From contig NC_045436.1 of the NCBI RefSeq assembly GCF_002776525.5, positions 48,715,313-48,779,312 of the forward strand: DNA of 64,000 nucleotides, read 5' to 3'. Origin of the DNA: Piliocolobus tephrosceles. Its lineage: Eukaryota; Chordata; Mammalia; Primates; Cercopithecidae. Below the pieces are notes generated by a model that was not told the DNA's origin, searched no databases, and saw nothing but the letters and a program-made list of their open reading frames with translations. This document shows positions 11,253 to 22,341 of this stretch, one piece after another. Positions within the stretch are counted from its first letter, which is position 1; each line of letters opens with the position of its first letter. Made by a program: the position numbers and the translations under genes.

Positions 11253-12784
11253 AAAAAAAGTAACCCTTGTTCCTACTCCTTATTTCTTTCCCTAGGTTTC
11301 TCAGTTTCTCCATTTGTGGACTCTGGATAATAATCCTTCCTGACAACAAGATTCTTATAGAAATCATAATATTTAGCAACTCGAAAGTGCTTTGTAACAC
11401 AGATATCAGATACAAATGTAAAGACATTTTTATCATAACGCAAGTGATTAGAAAGTTCATGGGACCTCCATTTCCTACATCGAATTATGGCTCTCCAGAG
11501 CAGAAGCTTTGAGTGAAAGAACTAGCCACTCTTAAGCAAGTGGACACCAGTTCCAGTACGACAAGTTCAGTCCTGCCCATGTGGCCCAAACCATGGGACA
11601 AACCCCTGCAAGATCCAGACCTCCAGCTCACTGTTAGGCATGCCCTGCACAAAGCAGAACCCAATTAGAGGAACCGAGACAACAGTAGCCAGAATAACTA
11701 AAGGTGCTCCACACAGTACACAAATGTGCATTTTTCATGCACTATCCGTGCTTGAGTATGTTAGAAACTGAAATGGTGCATTTGGCACTGAAACCGTAAG
11801 TCCAGGAAGATTGCACCTGTCCTCACTTAGCCGATGTCTTGAATTATTCTTGGTAACCACCTAATTGGTAGGAAATTCTCCTGCTTGGCACTGTGTCTTG
11901 CTGTTGGCCCTAAAGAAGTTCTAATACATTGCTGAACTGACAGTCAGTCATTCCTCCAAAAATAGCATGTTAACTTGCTTTAGTGCAGAAGCAATCAGTG
12001 CCCAGGTGCCAGGGTTTCAAACACTTTACTCATGTCAGTCATATGAGTTTTTTACCTCAGGACAAAATGGAACTCAAGTGGATTTTTTAAGCAATATATT
12101 CTAGGAAGAACATGCCAAATGTGTCAATCAACAAGAGAAACAGTATGTGTTTTCTGCCTAAACAGGGCAAATGAAATCATGCGGCAGTCCCTAATATATT
12201 CAAATGATGGACATTGGATAAAATTGAACACTAAAGGGAAAATGAAATCAGAAAATGTAGAGTTTTGAGGGATGATCAAAGGAGAAAGGTGGGCCATGCT
12301 AACTGTGCCTTGTGGTGTTTTACAAGAGGATGGCTTGTAGTTTTAACAGCTTTAGGCATGTTGTTGCTTTAGCAAGGGGTGACCCAGTGGTCTCCTTGTG
12401 GGCTTTCCTGCACCCTGCCCAGATTTTGAATGAGGAAGACACGGACGAAAGAAGACAGCAGTTTATTGTCAAAGGGAGCAAGCCCTATGTTGTGTGCTCT
12501 ATATGAGAGATCAGTGCACCAAGAAAGAGCCACACTGCACACGCCCAATGTTGTATTGGCAAACTTCTATCGGAGAAACATACAAAAATGACAGCTTGAG
12601 ATTTCTGAGAAATTTTCTTCTTCCCATAGGCTATACTTTGGTCAATTTTCTCAACTACGTCAAAGAGAGGGAAAACCTATCATTTTTTCCAGCTTATCGA
12701 TTTGGTTGACAAGGTCTGGATAGAATTACATTTTAGAAATGACTTACAACTAACACTTATCAGTAGTACAATGTCCTTTTACAT
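11253..12784. other. Repeat-poor block of about 1.5 kb
   Basis: I recognise no interspersed repeat, RNA gene or credible coding frame across this stretch. In a window this full of Alus, such a block is a reasonable place to look for conserved noncoding DNA. Confidence 0.5.
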
Positions 12785-12985
12785 AGCAGAGAGAATATAG
12801 CTTTAAAGCCAGGAGGCCCAGCTTTAGGCAGCATCTGTCCCATTAGCAGCTACTCCTTGAAGATGATATTTGAGTTTTAGTTTTCTTATCTGTAAAATGT
12901 AGCCCATAGCTTCTTGTGAGGAGAAAATATATGAAGGTGTTAGGTTAACGTGCTCTGTGAGCTTAACAGCATTATAAAAATGTAC
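12785..12985 (+). mobile_element. MIR SINE, diverged
   Basis: Degenerate MIR text is visible: 'atatagctttaaagccagga', then 'ttagttttcttatctgtaaa', then a 'cttgtgaggagaaaat' block. Confidence 0.55.
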
Positions 12986-14053
12986 AATTATTAGTAATAG
13001 CAAAAGGAGAATGCTCGGTAATTGCTGACAGTGATCCCTGAAGAAGTCTAGATGATAGCAGACGCACAGATAAAATAACTCTAGCTCATCTCTAGGTGTG
13101 AAAACTTCCTTCCAAAACAATAAAATAAAATAAAACAGTCATAATCCAAGAAAATATGAAGTTTATCTTTTAAGAGTTTTTTCTTCATAAGAACACTTAG
13201 ATGAAAAATCAAGACGCATCTTTGCAGTCTTTTCTTGGAAGAGCAAATTTACAGCAGCATGGGGAATCTTTGTTGATACCTAACAGAACTGTGTCAAATG
13301 AAATCCGCAAGCCTCTAAATTAAATTGGGAAAAGAACAGCAAGTAGCCTCTTAGTGATGTCATGACTTAGGATTTGGGGTAAGTCAAAAGGTGTTTAAGA
13401 CACTTCATTTTGGTGATTTAATATAGCACACTTATCTGGTTCATTTCCACCCACTTGGGTGAGGCCTCCTGCTCCCCTTTCTCCAGCCTTCCTGGGATAG
13501 CGGGAGAACCTCCAAACAAACATTTAGTGCCACACCTGAACACAAGGTCTTTCCTTTTCTTCTGCTCTGGCTTTTTCACAATTTTGCTGACAAAGTCAAA
13601 TCGAGATGCTGCTTCTCTACCACTGGGATTGGCCACCAAGGTCACTCTGAGCCAACATAGATCTGCCTTAAAACAGCCCTCCCACTATATTGAATATTGA
13701 TTTAAAAAAAATTAAAATTAAAAAAAACCATCCCAAAGTGGAGAGTGTGCTTTCCGCTATCATTCTGTCATCACGATTGCAGGGGAGACTTGCCTGGGTT
13801 CCCAGCGCCCAACAGTGCGTCATGTGTGGGAACCACTCTTTGCCTTTCTGTTCTTCACCCTTCCACCCTAGACTGAGGCATAAGCCCATGGAACTGGCAG
13901 AAAAACTCTCAGACAGATGCAATACTGTCATCAAAATTCTCATTTCCTGGCTTCTGTTTCAACTGTTTTCTGACATCTTCTGACCGGTGTGTCAGGGCCA
14001 CGTTTCCACCATTTCTCCATAATCAATTCACTCTCATAAAGTTTTGTGCTTCA
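12986..14053. other. No recognised repeat; one odd antisense frame
   Basis: No repeat is seen. The antisense frame at 13418-13645 encodes 75 residues with a basic KKPEQKKRKDL stretch. I recognise no family, and no transcript support is visible in the sequence. Confidence 0.45.
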
Positions 14054-14386
14054 GCTGGGTCCAGTTGCTCATGCCTATAACCCCAGCACTTTGGGAGGCT
14101 GAGGTGGGCAGGTCACTTGAGCCCCAGAGTTCAAGACTGGCCTGGCAACATGGCAAAATCCTGTCTCTACAGACGCACACACACACAAATACAAAAAATA
14201 GCTGGGTGTTGGGGCACACGAGTAGTCCCAGTTACTCAGGAGGCTGAGGTGGGAGGATTACCTGAGCCCAGGGGATTGAGGCTGAAGTGAGCCATGATCT
14301 CACCACTGCTCTCCATTCTGGGCAACAGAGTGAGACCCTGTCTCAAACAAACAAACAAAAAAGCCAAAAAAACAAACAAAAAAAAC
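14054..14386 (+). mobile_element. AluJ SINE
   Basis: This dimeric Alu has 'cctgagcccaggggattgag' and 'gtgagccatgatctcaccac', which are J-type features. A (CA)n insertion interrupts the mid A-rich linker near 14174-14187. The 3' tail is an impure AAAC repeat. Confidence 0.9.
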
Positions 14387-14726
14387 CTTCATGTTTCACT
14401 ACAGCAGCAATCGCTAAGTGTTTAGTCACTCATTCATCAGCTAGCATTCTACATGTGGTACCTTGTCAGTAGTCTAGGGCAGAGGTAGTATCACCAGAGA
14501 CAGTGGCCAGTTTTAGAAAGAGTGCTAGCCTGGGTGCTAGCCCTAGTCTATACTGTCTAGGAAAACTAAGACAATCCTGTCATATGTGTAAGATTTCCAT
14601 CATTTATAGGATTTTCTTCCAAATATTCTTCTCCTGGTGCTGAAGCCTAAACCATCCCCATAAGCATGACGTTCTCGTATTCTGAAAATGGTTCCCTGAA
14701 CACCCTTTGCCACAGCTGATTCCAAT
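14387..14726. other. No recognised feature
   Basis: I see nothing identifiable in this stretch. Confidence 0.5.
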
Positions 14727-14752
14727 TCTCTCTCTCTCTCTCTCTCTCTCTG
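14727..14752. repeat. (TC)n microsatellite
   Basis: About 13 pure TC units are present. Confidence 0.9.
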
Positions 14753-14874
14753 TAATCAAAAGCATTTATGGAGTTCTGCAAGCCCAAGTGTCCAGGCTGA
14801 TCAAATACCCCAGCATGAGAATAATGCTCTGAATAATGTGAGAAAGTTCTTTTTCTGAAAACAATTTAGAACAT

Positions 14875-14989
14875 ATTGGAAGGCATGCCAGTTGTGTTTT
14901 TAAGCCACACCATGATATTATCGAAGCTGCTGCAGCAGGCCACTAATTGCCTTCACCCACCACCCCAGATCCATTCTCTCTTCGTAGTC
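14875..14989 (+). repeat. 115-bp direct duplication, copy 1
   Basis: This block recurs at 18095-18209 without a single insertion or deletion. I count 8 mismatches in 115 positions (about 93% identity). Five of the eight are at C/T positions and two or three are A/G. Flanks on both sides are unrelated. It matches no repeat family I know. Confidence 0.9.
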
Positions 14990-15649
14990 TTCATTATAAC
15001 CAAAAGACGAAGAAGGGAGATGTGTTAGGGTGAAGAGTGCATGTGGGGAAACATTTCACTAGCCCTATAGTCCATTCTGTAATCCAGAATGGATTCCACT
15101 TGTGTCTAAAGGACACTGCAGGTGTGTTATCTGCCTTCATTGTTTGCTGGATATCTGCCACATGCTCCATCGTCACTTCCCCAGGCTGTTCATCACCAGT
15201 AGGGAAACTCTGTGGGAGAGCCATTTGCAGCCTGGGTAAGTGCTGATTCTGCTGCCTTCTGGAAGAGCTAGTTACTGTCAGGAAGAAGGGGGGCATACCA
15301 AGTGGAAGAAGCAGGGCGAAGGATTCACTTGGTTCCCACTTTCTCATCTGACACCTCGCTGTCTCTTGCAGGGATCAGAATGCTCACACCAGTCCAGCCT
15401 GCCTCAGACGCTGATTTTGGTAATTCTTAGAGGAAGCTCCTCAGTGGTAGAGACTAGAGTTTAAATTGGTTTGCTTTTGTGTTGTTTTCCAATTAGCATC
15501 AACCTTCAGAGAGCCCAACACACTATCTCTTCTAAAGGCATGTTATTACTGTTAGCTGAAATGATGCTCTCCAGACCCAGTTTTCAGTTGGTGAATCTGT
15601 GGTTCTACAACATAAAAGAGTTTGCCAAAAATTACTGTTTTTAATTATT
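14990..15649. other. No recognised feature
   Basis: An antisense frame at 14994-15347 and sense frames at 15037-15464 show no recognisable domain. A pyrimidine tract ending in CAG at about 15371 looks like a chance splice acceptor. Confidence 0.4.
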
Positions 15650-15927
15650 CTTCTTCTGAGACAAGGTCTCACTCTGGAGTGCAGTTTTGCAATCTTGGTT
15701 CATGGCAACTTCTGCCTCCCAGGCTCAAGGGATCCTCTCACCTCACGCTCTCGAGTAGCTGGAATTAGAGGTGTGAGCTACCATACCTGGCTAAGTTTTG
15801 TACCTTTGGTAGAGACAGGGTTTTGTTTTGTTACCCAGGCTGGTCTCAAACTCCTGGGCTCAAGCAATCTGCCTTCTCGGCCTCCCAGAGTGCTGGAATT
15901 ACAGGTGTGAGCCACCACACCTGGCCT
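15650..15927 (-). mobile_element. AluJ SINE, antisense
   Basis: The antisense body runs from 'gagacaaggtctcac' to 'caccacacctggcc'. The expected 'tctgttgcccaggc' block after the first motif is deleted. The frame at 15599-15910 is an Alu translation. Confidence 0.9.
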
Positions 15928-16542
15928 GCCCAAATTTAAACGGTCTGAAATGTTGTTTGGATTTGCAAACTTCTTCTGATTTTCAGTGTCATTTATATCT
16001 TTCCCCACCATGAAGACACATTGTGTGCCACATTACTCCCCACTGCAGATCCATCTCTCCAAAAGAAATGTCCTGCCAATGATGCTAGACAATGGCAATC
16101 ACTCCTGCTTTCTTGCCCCTTACTGTACTTATGGATTTTCTTACATATTTCAGGTAGAGGGACTAGTATGAAAAAGGATTCAGGGGTAGGACTTTATAAG
16201 GCACTTTGGGGAAATGCCAAATAGTCAAAGTATTAGACTATGAGTTACATAATTGCTGAGAGTGGAAGAGAAGATTGCAAAGAACAAGCCAGAGTGTGAT
16301 GATTATTGATTATTTTTGCAAAAGAATTTACAGCCTCCTAATGGCCATGGAAAGCCATAAAATATATTTAAAAAAAAAAAAAAAAAAAGAAGTAACAAGC
16401 TCAGATGTGTGTTTTAGAAAGCTGCTGGCTGAAGATTAGAACAAATAACATGATACTGCCAGAGATAATTTGTTTTTTAAGTCTGTGGCAGTGATAGAAG
16501 AAACAGAGAAAAGGGAATGGATCCCAAAGGCATTGCAAAGTT
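15928..16542. other. Unrecognised, with a poly(A) tract
   Basis: An (A)19 run lies at 16370-16388. Nothing else is recognised. Confidence 0.5.
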
Positions 16543-16558
16543 AGAAATCATAGGCATT

Positions 16559-16836
16559 AGGCCAGGTGCAGTGGCTCATGCTTATAATCCCAGCACTTTG
16601 GGAGGCCGAGGCAGGCGGATCATGAGATCAGGAGATCGAGACCATCCTGGCCAACATGGTGAAACCCTGTCTCTACTAAAAATACAAAATTTAGCTGGTG
16701 TCGTGGTGTGTGCCTGTACTTGGGAGGCTGAGTCAGGAGAATTACTTGAACCTGGGAGGCAGAGGTTGCAGTGAGCCGAGATTGCGTCATTGCACTCTAG
16801 CCCGGCAACAGAGCAAAACTTCATCTCAGAAAAAAA
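16559..16836 (+). mobile_element. AluS SINE with target-site duplication
   Basis: A near full-length Alu is flanked by 16-bp direct repeats (16543-16558 and 16837-16852) that differ at one base. A short deletion removes the 'aatcccagct' part of the right arm. Confidence 0.95.
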
Positions 16837-16852
16837 AGAAATGATAGGCATT

Positions 16853-17233
16853 GATTGTTGAACATTTAGATTGTTCAGAGGAGGGTGAAAAGGAGGAGAA
16901 ACAGCAGAGTGCAAACTTTCTAGCTTATAGTGTAGATGACAATGTTCTTCACTGGGAGAATACAGAAGGAGCCGATTGGCAGGTCAGATAACAACCTCAG
17001 TTTTAGGCACAGTGCATTGGAGCTAGCTGTAGGACATTCTGGCGGAGATGTCTGATGGGAAACTGGAACTTTTTGGCTGGAATTCAATACAAAATATGAA
17101 TCTGGGTAGAAAAAAATGTGTGTGAAAACGAATGAGCTCACCTGGGGAAAGTGGAATAAGAAAAGAAGATGAGCAGTAAAATCTTTCAGTTACTGAAAAA
17201 TGTTGGTGGGAAGATATAAGAAAAACAATAGTT
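16853..17233. other. No recognised feature
   Basis: I see nothing identifiable in this stretch. Confidence 0.5.
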
Positions 17234-17245
17234 AAAGAAATTGAA

Positions 17246-17546
17246 AGGCTGGGCGCAGTGGCTCACGCCTGTAATCCCAGCACTTTAGGAGGCCAAGGCA
17301 GGCGGGTCACCTGAGGTTGGGAGTTTGAGACCAGCCTGACCAACATGGAGAAACCCCATCTCTACTAAAAATACAAAATTAACTGGGCTTGGTGGTGCAT
17401 GCCTATAATCCCAGCTACTCGGGAGGCTGAGGCGGGAGAATCACTTGAACCCGGGAGACGGAGGTTGTGGTGAGCCAAGATTGCGCCATTGCACTCCAGC
17501 CTGGGCAACAAGAGCCAAACTCAGTCTCAAAAAAAAAAAAGGAAAA
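17246..17546 (+). mobile_element. AluS SINE with target-site duplication
   Basis: A full-length Alu is flanked by the direct repeat aaagaaattga at 17234-17244 and 17547-17557. The body keeps most CpG positions of the 5' end ('gggcgcagtggctcacgcct'). Confidence 0.95.
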
Positions 17547-17557
17547 AAAGAAATTGA

Positions 17558-18094
17558 GCAAGGATGGCTGGAGACAGATAAAAACAAAAACTCAAGCTGG
17601 TGTGAGCACCAGTAACTGTGTCAGGGACAGGGTGGTAAACTTACAAAACTGTATTGCTAAACCATTTAAAAAATAATGTTATATAAAATATCAGTTCTAA
17701 TGCTTACTTGTTCTCAACCAAAGGTTTATAGTTTTCACATCACATATTTTCCACAGTGTTTCTCAGGCCTTAATTTTTCTCTACTAATCAGATTGATTTT
17801 TTTTAGGAATATTTCTAAGAGTGTGTAATAGAAGCAAACTAGAAAAATGTTATTTACTGTATAGGCAACAGAGTTGGAAGATATATTTTTAAAAACTTAA
17901 AGGAGACCTGGTTTTGAAGGATAACCGTATTAATGCTATGTTGCTTGATACATACAACTAAGTTCAAGTATTTATTAAAGCTACTGGCAAAAATGCATTT
18001 GTGGCTTAGCTCTTTGGATGTAAAGACAGGGCTGAAGTGATAATGAGACACCTCTCCCTTCAGGAGCTATACAGTATAGTCATAGTGGTAAGAC
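17558..18094. other. No recognised feature
   Basis: This AT-rich stretch shows no family I recognise. Confidence 0.5.
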
Positions 18095-18209
18095 ATTGGA
18101 AGGCACGCCAGTTGTGTTTTTAAGCCACACAATGATATTATCAAAGCTGCTGCGGCAGGCTACTAATTGCCCTCACCCATCACCCCAGATCCATTCTCTC
18201 TTCATAGTC
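18095..18209 (+). repeat. 115-bp direct duplication, copy 2
   Basis: This is the partner of 14875-14989, in the same orientation and offset by 3220 bp. It runs almost directly into an LTR-like repeat at 18225, whereas copy 1 does not. Confidence 0.9.
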
Positions 18210-18224
18210 ACGGTATAATTCTGG

Positions 18225-18560
18225 CCCTGCACAGGCTGTCAAGCTAGAGGCTATCTCCCAGCTTTTCTGGAGTTAGTTATGGCCATGTGGTTAAGTTCTT
18301 ACCAAAGATGACTTCTTCTCGATTTCCTCTTTCCCCTTCCCACTGGCTGGAACATAAACCTCGCAACAATTCCGCTTCAACTTTGTGGATGGGGATAACA
18401 CCCTAGGATGGCAGAGCAACAGGGGGAAGGGACTTGGGATGCAACTTATCTGGTAATGCAGAGCTGCCTTCTCAGCCCAGATCACTCGCCATGGACTATT
18501 ACATGAGGGAAAAATAAACCTCTTCCTTCTTTAAGCACGGTACTGTGGACACACATATTA
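18225..18560 (+). mobile_element. Ancient LTR-like repeat (group D, copy 2)
   Basis: It shows 'tatggccatgtggttaagtt', 'cccttcccactggctggaac' and the 3' 'aaataaacctcttccttctt' with a polyadenylation-like AATAAA. The order matches the copy at 9135-9472. Confidence 0.55.
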
Positions 18561-18582
18561 GCTTTAAATCTAACTGGTAGAG

Positions 18583-18803
18583 CTACTATTTATTGAATGA
18601 TTAACATGCTTTCTATACATTAGCTCAACAGATCTTTACACTATTCTGTGGGGCAGTTATTTTATATTCCCATTTACAGATCAAAAAACTGAGATACAGA
18701 CAAACAGATTAAGTAATTTGCCCTGACCAAAAGCTAGCAGGTGCTGGAGGCTGGAGTTCATGTCTGCATGACTCTAAAGTCCACAGTTGTAACATACTGC
18801 TCT
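18583..18803 (-). mobile_element. MIR SINE, antisense, near full length
   Basis: Antisense MIR text runs in order: 'tatttattgaatgattaaca', 'cccatttacagatcaaaaaa', 'taagtaatttgccctgacca', then a 5'-region 'tgactctaaagtccacag'. Confidence 0.75.
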
Positions 18804-18849
18804 TATTATTAATCATTCTTATTTTAGTAAGAACAAATTTGTGTTAAAT

Positions 18850-19475
18850 CTTTTTTAATTTTTAACTGACAAATAAAATGGTATATACTTATTGTGTACA
18901 ACATGATGTTTTGACATATGTATACATCGTGAATGGCTAAGTTGAGCTAATTAATGCGCATTACCTCACATACTTATTTTTTGTGGTGAAAGCACTTAAA
19001 AATCTATTCTCTAGGCCAGGCGTGGTGGCTTATGCCTATAATCCCAGCACTTTGGGAGGCCAAGGGGGCAGATCACTTGAACTCAGGAGCTTGAGACTAG
19101 CCTGGGCAACGTGGTGACACACCTTCTATATATTTTTTTTAATCTATTATCTTAGTGATTTTCAAAATAGATTATTAACTATAGTCACCACGTTGTACAA
19201 TAGATCTCTGGGACTTGTCCCTCTTATCTAAATTTTTTTTATCCTTTAACAAACATCTGCTGACTCGCCACCCCCCACAGAGTGCTCTACTTCTATGAAT
19301 TCAGCTTTTATAAATTCCACGTATGTGTGAGATCACGTGGCATTTGTCTTTCTGTGCCTGGTTTATTTTGCTGGACATAATGTCCTCCAGGTTCATCCAT
19401 GCTGTCACAGATGACAGGACTTCCTTCTTTCTTAGGGCCCCATACACTGCATTCTTTTAAAATGTTTCAAAGTAA
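18850..19475 (-). mobile_element. L1 LINE 3' region, antisense, split by an Alu piece
   Basis: The two halves (18850-19012 and 19141-19475) read as antisense L1: 'atagtcaccacgttgtacaa', 'gtctttctgtgcctggttta' and 'ataatgtcctccaggttcat' are late ORF2 and 3'-UTR landmarks. No open reading frame survives. Confidence 0.8.
19013..19140 (+). mobile_element. Alu left-arm fragment nested in L1
   Basis: Only the left monomer is present, ending in an unusual T-rich tail ('ctatatatttttttt') instead of an A tail. Flanking 12-bp repeats at 19001-19012 and 19141-19152 (one mismatch) show it inserted as a truncated unit. Confidence 0.85.
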
Positions 19476-19529
19476 CTAATAATCCTTTTTATTTAATAAA
19501 GAATCATTTTAAGTATTACTAAAGTAACT

Positions 19530-19698
19530 TCTGTTTATTGGATGACTGATATCTATCAGACTCTACACTAATTGGTTTACATACATTAAGTGATTTCATC
19601 TTTATAAAAACACTATGGGATAGTCATTTTTTGTATCTCCCTTTTGCAGGTGAGGAAACTGAGTGGTGAAGCAACGCACCCAAGGTCACTGTTAAGGG
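19530..19698 (-). mobile_element. MIR SINE, antisense
   Basis: The antisense core is recognisable: 'tctgtttattggatgactga', 'ctatgggatagtcat', 'gcaggtgaggaaactgagtg' and 'acccaaggtcactg'. Confidence 0.7.
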
Positions 19699-19701
19699 CA
19701 G

Positions 19702-20102
19702 AGTTATATGCCCCACCCACCCACCAAAAAAATTCTGAGTTATGTCCTCCTCTCAGTACCTCAGAAGGTGACCTTATTTGGGAGATAGGTGACTTGGGAG
19801 ATAAGGGATTACAGGTAAGTAGGTTAAGACAAGGTCATTGGGGTTGGCCTAAATTCAATATGACTGGTGTTGTTATAAAGAGGGGAAATTTGGACACCAA
19901 ATTTGCATGTGCAGAGGAAAGACCATGTGAAGACACAGGAAGAAGAGATCTACACATCAAAGAGAGAGGTTTTGGAAAAAAACAGCTCTACTCACACCTT
20001 GATCTTGGCCTTCTAGCCTCCAGAACTGTGAGGAAATCAATGTCTGTTGTTGAAGCCAACCAGTCTGTGAGACTTTGGTATGGCAGCCCAAGTTGACTAA
20101 GA
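19702..20102 (+). mobile_element. MLT1-type MaLR solo LTR
   Basis: The blocks 'agtacctcagaaggtgacct', 'ttcaatatgactggtgttg', 'gaccatgtgaagacacagga', 'cttgatcttggccttctagc' and terminal 'gactaagaca' follow the MLT1-type order. The 150-codon frame at 19644-20096 is its translation and is not a gene. Confidence 0.8.
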
Positions 20103-20826
20103 CAGTCCTGCAGCTAGGTAGATGACATCTGTTGAAGAAGGTGTAAGTTCAGAGCTCAGAGTAATTGCTGCAACAATGTCGTGGAGGAGAAATAAATGTC
20201 AGCTAGAGGATTCAGGACCAACCTTGCTGTGGAGATGGCAGTTGAGCAGGGCCTTGAAGAACTATAGAGGTATCCTCCAGGATAAGAAAAATAAAAAGTG
20301 CATCTACAGGGAGTGGAGGAGGAGAGCCCAGAATGCATGGTCTCTGCAAAGTGAAACGGGGCATTGCTGGAGCTCCAGGGGGTATGAGCCCACTGTCTGC
20401 CCCAAGCCTGCTTCTCTGGTTGAATTCCCTGGGGAGGGGGCACAGGAACCTGCTGGCGGTGGCAGCCAGTGCAAAGAGGAGCCCACCAGCTGGGTGTGGG
20501 AGCTGGAAACTGTCCCATGCCGGGAGGCTCTTAATCTCCCTCAGCAGCTGGCTTCAGGAGCCTCGGCCTCCAGGGAGAGGTGCCTTCTGCTCTCACCGGG
20601 AGGCTCCCATCTGCTCACCACCCTGTGAAAATCCACAGCCAGGACCTGCGTGGCGCCTCTGCTTTTTGACCTTTCCCATGTAGAAAGCTTAGTTTATTTG
20701 GTTTTCTAGTCTAACTATAAGATATTTCTAAACGGCTCATCCACTAAAACCTCTGTTTGTTAGTCTAACAGGTGGCAAAGCTCCCCTGTTTAAAATAAAA
20801 TGTACTTCTCTTGCCTTTCCCCCACT
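20103..20826. other. Stretch holding the longest open frame of the window (168 codons)
   Basis: The frame at 20122-20628 starts MTSVEEGVSS and is the longest in the window. Its first half overlaps text like an old L2-type repeat ('gcagttgagcagggccttga'). The second half is a locally GC-richer unrecognised segment. I see no known domain, and frames in two other phases are also long, which points to composition rather than coding. Confidence 0.4.
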
Positions 20827-21012
20827 GTGAGGGTTAATTCATGTGTCAGCTTGACTGGGACACAATGCCCAGATATTTGCTCAAATATTTTTCTAGATGT
20901 TTCTATAAAGGTATGCTTTTTGGGATGAGATTAAGATTTAAGTCTGTGGACTTTGAATAAAGCAGGTTACCCTTCATCATGTGAGTGTGCCTCATCCACA
21001 CTCTATTGAATG
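20827..21012 (+). mobile_element. LTR-like repeat (group B, copy 2), 5' part
   Basis: It starts 'tgagggttaattcatgtgtc' then 'agcttgactgggacacaatg', the sense form of the antisense copy at 6357-6862. It breaks off into a purine-rich tract. Confidence 0.6.
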
Positions 21013-21076
21013 GGAGGGAAGGAGAGAGGGAGAGAGAGGAAGCGGGGAGAGGGGAGAGAGAGAGAGAGATTGAGAG
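21013..21076. repeat. (GA)n/(GGGA)n purine tract
   Basis: About 60 bp of nearly pure purine with GAGA and GGGA units follows the LTR-like repeat. An (A)15 run follows at 21120-21134. Confidence 0.85.
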
Positions 21077-21343
21077 AACTGACAAGGGCTGTGAAAGACG
21101 TTTAGCATGAAAAATTACTAAAAAAAAAAAAAAATCAGAAGGGAGAGTTTTGTCTTTACATTTTCCTAATTAATTACCGAGAAATAAACCACACCTGATC
21201 CATCAAAATGGAAAATGATTAAAGAGGCTGAAATGTATCTTTCAAGTGATATAAATCTGTACATAATCAGTATGAACAATAGCTAATACAGATGGGCAGG
21301 GAGACCAGGCAGGTACGATGGTGTAGTTGAAGTGGCATTGTCA

Positions 21344-21608
21344 GCCAGGTTCAGTGGCTCCTGCCTGCAATCTCAGCACTTTGGGTGGCTGAGGCAGGTA
21401 GACTGCTGTTCAAGACCAGGCTGGGCAACATAGCCAAACCCTGTCTCTACAAAAAGTACAAAAATTAGCCAGGTGTAGTGGTGCATAACTGTAGTCCCAG
21501 CTACTTGAGAGGCTGAGGTGGGATGACTGCTTGAGCCCAGGAGGCAGAGAATACAGCGAGCCAAAATCACACCACTGCACCCCAGCCTGGGCAACAGAAC
21601 AAGGCCCC
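21344..21608 (+). mobile_element. AluJ SINE
   Basis: A dimeric Alu with an internal deletion in the left arm ('gtagactgctgttcaagacc'). The tail is replaced by (GA)n at 21609-21646. Confidence 0.85.
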
Positions 21609-21646
21609 GAGAGACAGAGAGAGAGAGAAGAGAGAGGGAGAGACTG
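21609..21646. repeat. (GA)n at the Alu tail
   Basis: A GAGA-rich tract occupies the place of the Alu A tail. Confidence 0.85.
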
Positions 21647-21994
21647 TCATGTTACATCGAAGAGCATTTTAAAAAAATAGGTATTTTCTACACTGTTGCA
21701 AAATGTGTATTTTTTGTTTTTAACTCTGAAGGAGAAGCAATAGGACTGTGGCTTACGTTTCAGGACTTCTGCAACTGATTCCAAGTACGATCAGGTCGAC
21801 AATAGTAGAATCTGTTTTTCAACTAGAAAGTTGTGGGGAGGAGGATGAAGTTCCTGTATTCCTTTTTTCCCTCCCCCATGAGGCTATGTTTGTACTGGAT
21901 TACATAAAGGAAGTTGCAGGCTGGTCAACCTCTATCTCAGAGCTGCGACCTTGCTGGATCTTGCTGCTTTGTGGAGCAGTGCTTAACATTTAAG
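21647..21994. other. No recognised feature
   Basis: The 81-codon frame at 21748-21993 has no recognisable domain. Confidence 0.45.
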
Positions 21995-22036
21995 TTCTTA
22001 AATTGAAAGCAGGCACTCGGACTGATACTTGTACAC

Positions 22037-22341
22037 TTCTTTTTTTTTTTTTTTTTTTGAGACGGAGTCTTGCCCTGTTGATCAGGCTCAAGTGCAATGG
22101 TGTGACCTCAGCTCACTGCAACCTCCACCTCTTGGGCTCAAGCAATTCTCCTGCTTCAGCCTCCCAGGTAGCTGGGATTACAAGCGTGTACCACCATACC
22201 CAGCTAATTTTTGTATTTTTAATAGACACAGGGTTTTTGTCATTTTGGCCAGGTTGGTTTCAAACTCCTGACTTAAAGTGATCTGCCCACCTCGGCCTCC
22301 CAAAGTGCTGGGATCGCAGGCGTGAGCCACCACGCCTGGCC
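22037..22341 (-). mobile_element. Alu SINE, antisense, nested in L1
   Basis: A complete antisense Alu starts with (T)18 and ends 'caccacgcctggcc'. The repeat tgtacac at 22030-22036 and 22342-22348 is its target duplication and belongs to the L1 text. S-type is likely. Confidence 0.92.

Noticed and set aside
15350..15400. Splice-acceptor-like pyrimidine tract ending in CAG
   Set aside because: Such motifs are frequent by chance and no matching exon or donor is visible.
18850..19475. Possible L1 ORF2 remnant as a gene
   Set aside because: Only late ORF2 and 3'-UTR text is left, antisense and full of stops.
19644..20096. 150-codon frame
   Set aside because: It coincides with an MLT1-type solo LTR, which carries no gene.
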